A DNA stretch of 64,000 nucleotides from positions 1 to 64,000 of the forward strand of contig JAKSDQ010000076.1 in NCBI GenBank assembly GCA_022360015.1, in the 5' to 3' direction. The DNA comes from Cytophagales bacterium (GTDB lineage: Bacteria > Bacteroidota > Bacteroidia > Cytophagales > Cyclobacteriaceae). The notes beneath the pieces were generated by a model. It was not told the origin of the DNA. It made no database searches and worked only from the letters and a program-made list of their open reading frames with translations. Positions 61,901-64,000 of this stretch are shown piece by piece. Position numbers and translations under genes: made by a program. Each line of letters starts with the position of its first letter. The first letter of the stretch is position 1.

Positions 61901-62481
61901 TTAGTGCCTTCCACCAGGATATTTACTCCGGGAAGTGACTCTCCATCTTGCGAAACTACTTTTCCGGAGATAATTTTGTCAGAAGCATTTGCGGATTCCC
62001 CGATTTTTGAAAAATTTAATATTTCTGACCGCATTTCTTTGGCCAGCTCTTGCTCATCGACTGTAACTTTTGCCTGTTTCTGCTTTAAATATTTGATGGG
62101 CTGTTCTTTTTCCGCATAGATCAGGTAATCTCCGTTGTCTAATTTTTCAAATTTTAACTTAAAGGGCTTCAGGATGCTGAGCAAAACACTGTCTAATTTT
62201 TCTTTTTTGCGGATACGGTAATCCTGAATAATAAAAAGGTCCTGGACAATATCGTGGTTATAGTTAAAACTCACTTTGTACCGCCTTTCCAAATCAAGTA
62301 AGATTTCTTGCAGGGATTGTTGAACTTTTTGTTGGCTATACACAGGTACTGCTGTGGTGAGATGATCCAGAGAAGCCGCTTGACTGGTACTGGCCAGGTC
62401 CTGTCCATAGGCCTGGGATTGCCACGGGTAAATGACTGCCAGGAGCAATAACTTGTAAATAGCTTGTAAAACGTTTTTCAT
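58981..62481 (-). CDS. SusC/RagA-family TonB-dependent receptor
   Basis: 1166 residues. Signal peptide (~1-27); STN domain (~55-125: LLDLERRYKVSFNYNHDIVQ), carboxypeptidase-D regulatory domain (~168-255: ISGKVVSQDGESLPGVNILV), TonB plug (~255-390: SEIVVIGYGAVDKSDLTGAV, then IESIEVLKDASATAIYGSRG) and the 22-strand barrel to the end. The STN domain shows it can talk to the FecR protein encoded next to it. It imports the oligosaccharide captured by SusD, and the two form the core of the locus. Length is usual for STN-bearing SusC. Confidence 0.96.
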   Translation of the reverse strand: MKNVLQAIYKLLLLAVIYPWQSQAYGQDLASTSQAASLDHLTTAVPVYSQQKVQQSLQEILLDLERRYKVSFNYNHDIVQDLFIIQDYRIRKKEKLDSVLLSILKPFKLKFEKLDNGDYLIYAEKEQPIKYLKQKQAKVTVDEQELAKEMRSEILNFSKIGESANASDKIISGKVVSQDGESLPGVNILVEGTNIGTITDVNGAYQITAPDDATVLVFSYVGYVSERVEIGNRVVIDVSLVSDIAALSEIVVIGYGAVDKSDLTGAVSSLKTEDFNPGANVSVDQLMVGRVAGVQINQTSSEPGGGLSIRVRGASSVNAGNEPLYVIDGFPIDNSALLSGAGAAGLGSNQNPRNPLNALNPNDIESIEVLKDASATAIYGSRGANGVILVTTKKGAKGRVSVNYDVYGGTQSVYENMDLLSTREYIEGMNAISEDLGNGPIFLDDDISRIGTGTDWQEEIYRSAPVWNHNLSASGGDDKTTFFASLNYFDQEGVIKNSGIEKYIARINLERGFGEKVTMGININSSLVKDNNNVDGLNINEEAGPIYSALLYDPTEPIFRSDGSFNQSPNLTINNPVSLIEGISSKNETNRTMGNIYVQYDITSDLNAKLNFGSDRQTARRDIYNSILTFAGEAANGIANIAVLERSNVLLEYTMTYNKTLNENHVINVLGGVTYQDFVNRSFSGTISTFPSDALNTDNLSLGDTGNDDLNSNKGQNSLLSYLGRVNYNLFNKYLFTASMRADGSSRFGENNKFGYFPSFAFGWKLAEEAFIPDLFDDLKLRASWGQTGNQEIGNNASLLTFGTGPLAVFNNQVVSSTDPSRIANPDIKWETTEQFNVGIDASIFDGRISATIDYFIKNTKDMLFNIPLPRATGYNSILSNIGKMENKGFEFLINSTNIITSNFTWNTSFNFSTIKNKVKDLGDIEDIVTGYIQDVGNTSIIREGEPLASYFGFEVVGIFQTDDNIGESAQPNALPGYPIFRDVNGDNAITPADQTIIGNPFPDFTFGIQNSFSYKGFQLDFFIQGQQGADLLNINVIESMYPANFRRNRLSEQVLDRWTPQNTDTRWPSGVNPFAYGGGKVNSLVLQDASYIRLRNVQLSYNVPLENIDFLRSLRVYVTGQNLLTITDYTGFDPEANAFGASNLRIDYSSYPLARTLIFGVNIGL

Positions 62482-62548
62482 AGCATTAAATTTATGTTTA
62501 GAAATATGAGGAAATCCTGGATACAGGTGTGGCTTTCAATTCTATCTG

Positions 62549-63634
62549 CTATTCAGGGTTTTTCCTATTTGTTTTAAAAATGACCTGATTGTTTTTTTTG
62601 ACAATTGTCAAGTCAAAAAGCAATGTTAGTTTTTCAAAGAGCTCATCGGGATTATCAGCGGCTGATGAACCGGTAAATTTTTTATGTTTCAACCCGGGAT
62701 TCCGGAATACTACTTTCAGTCCGTAATTATCTTCCAATAATTGTCCTATTTCTGAAAAAGTTGTAGCTGTAAATGTCAGTTTGTTGTTACGCCATGAAAT
62801 ATAATCTTTTGGGTTGACAACCTCTTTTGTAAAGCTTTTGCTATTTTCCGAGTACACCACGAGGTCACCGGGGGTCATATCCATCTTTACAGGCTGCCGC
62901 GCTTCATCCGTTAGTTTTAATCTCACTTTCCCTTCATCCAACACCACCTTTGTATTGCCACGGCGGCTATTGACGTTAAACTGGGTTCCCAACACCTCAA
63001 CCTGTAATTCATCGGTATGCACAAGAAACTTTTGATGGTCGGAGCGATGAACAACCGAAAAGAATGCCTCTCCGCTAAGCCAGACTTCACGGATCTCATG
63101 GCTATACCAATCTGTCGCGTATGTCAGCTTTGAGTTATAATTTAAAGTAACCTTGGTGCTGTCAGGAAGGAAAAACGTACTTGATTCCCCATAGGCTGTC
63201 TGTATTTTGGTCATACCATAATCAGTCAGATGCAGATAAACCAGATAAGTGGACAGGAGAAAAAAGGCGATGGCTGCCGCCCATTTCCACAGTTGCCATT
63301 TTCTGAAACCTTTTTGGTGTTTTGCCTTTTCGTGGGTTGGCAGATGTTTCTCATGTGATGTATGTCGCTGTGGGTGTTTGGGCAATTGGTGTGAGTCATC
63401 AGCACGGATCACGCCTTCCCAGACTTCCAAAAATTTTCCTTCAGGCGGATGTTTTTCTTCAATATCCAAAAGAAGAACCATTTCTTTCGCCTTTTCAATT
63501 ACCGGTCTTTTATCAGGGTTATTGGAAAGCCAGGATAACCAAAACCCATTACTTTCTTCGGTCGGCGCTTTTACCCACTTAATAAAGTATTCATCAGACA
63601 CAAAATCTTCCACCTTGAATAAAGTATAATCCAT
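62549..63634 (-). CDS. FecR-family anti-sigma regulator
   Basis: 361 residues. An N-terminal cytoplasmic part (~1-120), a membrane segment (~123-140) and a periplasmic FecR domain (~150-265: IQTAYGESSTFFLPDSTKVT, YNSKLTYATDW, REVWLSGEAFFSVVHR) followed by DUF4974 (~283-360: LTFTATTFSEIGQLLEDNYG). It receives a signal from the STN domain of SusC and controls an ECF sigma factor. The partner sigma gene is not between 63635 and 64000 and may lie beyond the edge. 67 bp upstream of susC. Confidence 0.93.
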   Translation of the reverse strand: MDYTLFKVEDFVSDEYFIKWVKAPTEESNGFWLSWLSNNPDKRPVIEKAKEMVLLLDIEEKHPPEGKFLEVWEGVIRADDSHQLPKHPQRHTSHEKHLPTHEKAKHQKGFRKWQLWKWAAAIAFFLLSTYLVYLHLTDYGMTKIQTAYGESSTFFLPDSTKVTLNYNSKLTYATDWYSHEIREVWLSGEAFFSVVHRSDHQKFLVHTDELQVEVLGTQFNVNSRRGNTKVVLDEGKVRLKLTDEARQPVKMDMTPGDLVVYSENSKSFTKEVVNPKDYISWRNNKLTFTATTFSEIGQLLEDNYGLKVVFRNPGLKHKKFTGSSAADNPDELFEKLTLLFDLTIVKKNNQVIFKTNRKNPE

Positions 63635-63948
63635 ACTGTTATTGTTTTGAGGATACTATCGACTTTATAGCAAGAGTGATTTTTTTTGAAATTTTACCGG
63701 GTGTTTTTCTATTATTTTATGAAAGATTTAATTAAGTGTAGAAAAATCGCCTTTATTTTATCATTTTATCAGAAAGCTTCCGGGTTATACAACGCTTGGC
63801 CTACTCCCAACACTCCCGTGAACCTTCCGGGGCTATAAGCTCAAAAACAGGAGTGGCTATGGGTTTTTTAGCTGTCAACACCCTATTTTTTCCATGCTAT
63901 CGAGCACATCTGCCGTGCAACTATGAAACACAAGCAAACAATTTTTTG
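63635..63948. other. Upstream spacer of fecR, no gene seen
   Basis: AT-rich, with no supported gene on either strand. The plus-strand frame from 63796 crosses the promoter and riboswitch start and has no family features, so it is judged spurious. The promoter for the polysaccharide locus on the minus strand was not resolved. Confidence 0.5.
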
Positions 63949-63956
63949 TATACTTG
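63949..63956 (+). promoter_or_regulatory. -7 promoter element upstream of the TPP riboswitch
   Basis: TATACTTG matches TAnnTTTG with one change. Transcription would start near 63963, just before the conserved riboswitch bases that begin about 63969. No clear -33 TTTG is present. Confidence 0.5.
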
Positions 63957-63968
63957 CATCAATACTAT

Positions 63969-64000
63969 TAGGGGTGCCTTGAATATTTTGGGCTGAGATT
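63969..64000 (+). ncRNA. TPP riboswitch (THI box), 5' part, cut by the window edge
   Basis: GGGGTGCC (63971-63978) followed after 12 nt by GGGCTGAGA (63990-63998) is the conserved P2/J3-2 region of the thiamine-pyrophosphate riboswitch (consensus GGGGTGC...GGCTGAGA). The rest of the aptamer, including the ACCTGA segment, and the controlled gene lie beyond the right edge on the plus strand, probably a thiamine synthesis or transport gene. Confidence 0.75.

Noticed and set aside
63796-63996. Plus-strand open frame at the right edge
   Set aside because: It runs through the -7 element and into the TPP aptamer, so it is a chance frame.
1-64000. tRNA, rRNA or an origin of replication
   Set aside because: No tRNA-like T-arm and acceptor pattern, no rRNA sequence, no dnaA or DnaA-box cluster was noticed on reading; a covariance-model search was not possible.

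Overview
The window looks like a chromosomal segment of a Bacteroidota bacterium, most likely of the Cytophagales. The reasons are a SusC/SusD pair with a FecR-type regulator, a fused CcoN-CcoO oxidase subunit, an arginine operon with the acylated-ornithine type of carbamoyltransferase, LytTR signalling, and promoters matching the Bacteroidota -7 element TAnnTTTG. The placement is inferred from gene content only. No rRNA, tRNA, CRISPR array or intact insertion sequence was seen.

Layout. 1-4.5 kb: the start of a repeat-containing secreted protein running off the left edge, a transposase remnant, a small secreted protein, a CapA-like protein, a decayed beta-helix protein and a TPR lipoprotein. 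4.8-8.5 kb: a histidine kinase, an SRPBCC-GyrI protein, and two tandem XRE-type helix-turn-helix genes, each dead through a different lesion. 8.8-12.9 kb: hemN, a damaged YfiR-TPR gene and an MDR oxidoreductase. 13.2-17.4 kb: a tight six-frame operon with a membrane-anchored protein, a peptidoglycan-binding-fold protein, a coiled-coil protein, a probable roadblock/longin-like protein, a Rab/Roc-like small GTPase, and a PAS sensor plus histidine kinase split by a frame change at an A9 run. 17.5-25.6 kb: a trans-sulfuration enzyme, two response regulators, pbpC, an acyl-CoA-binding protein, citrate synthase and a prohibitin-like protein. 25.6-27.1 kb: a gene-free stretch with repeats. 27.1-35.1 kb: the eight-gene arginine operon on the minus strand. 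35.6-44.2 kb: ccoI-ccoS-ccoNO-ccoQ-ccoP-ccoG-ccoH and a DsbD/TauE-like membrane protein. 44.4-50.7 kb: three universal stress proteins, a stand-alone cNMP-binding domain, a NarX/NarL-type two-component pair and a full Crp/Fnr regulator. 51.2-54.1 kb: a DUF4132/DUF7737 giant with a small partner ending in Gly-Gly. 54.2-63.6 kb: a polysaccharide utilisation locus (FecR, SusC, SusD, two sulfatases, a glycosidase fragment). At the right edge a promoter leads into the first bases of a TPP riboswitch.

How the parts connect. The strongest regulatory signal is a TGAC-N4-GTCA palindrome upstream of hemN, ccoI and the cNMP-domain gene. In each case it lies exactly 23 nt before a TAnnTTTG-like -7 element. 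This predicts a Crp/Fnr-controlled low-oxygen regulon linking anaerobic haem synthesis, high-affinity cbb3 respiration and stress-protein genes, with the Crp/Fnr protein at about 50 kb as a candidate regulator. The two least described systems are the GTPase operon at 13-17 kb and the Gly-Gly-tailed beta-grasp-like protein beside DUF4132 at 51-54 kb. Many intergenic gaps carry pieces of one dispersed repeat family, and several gene remnants lie close to it.
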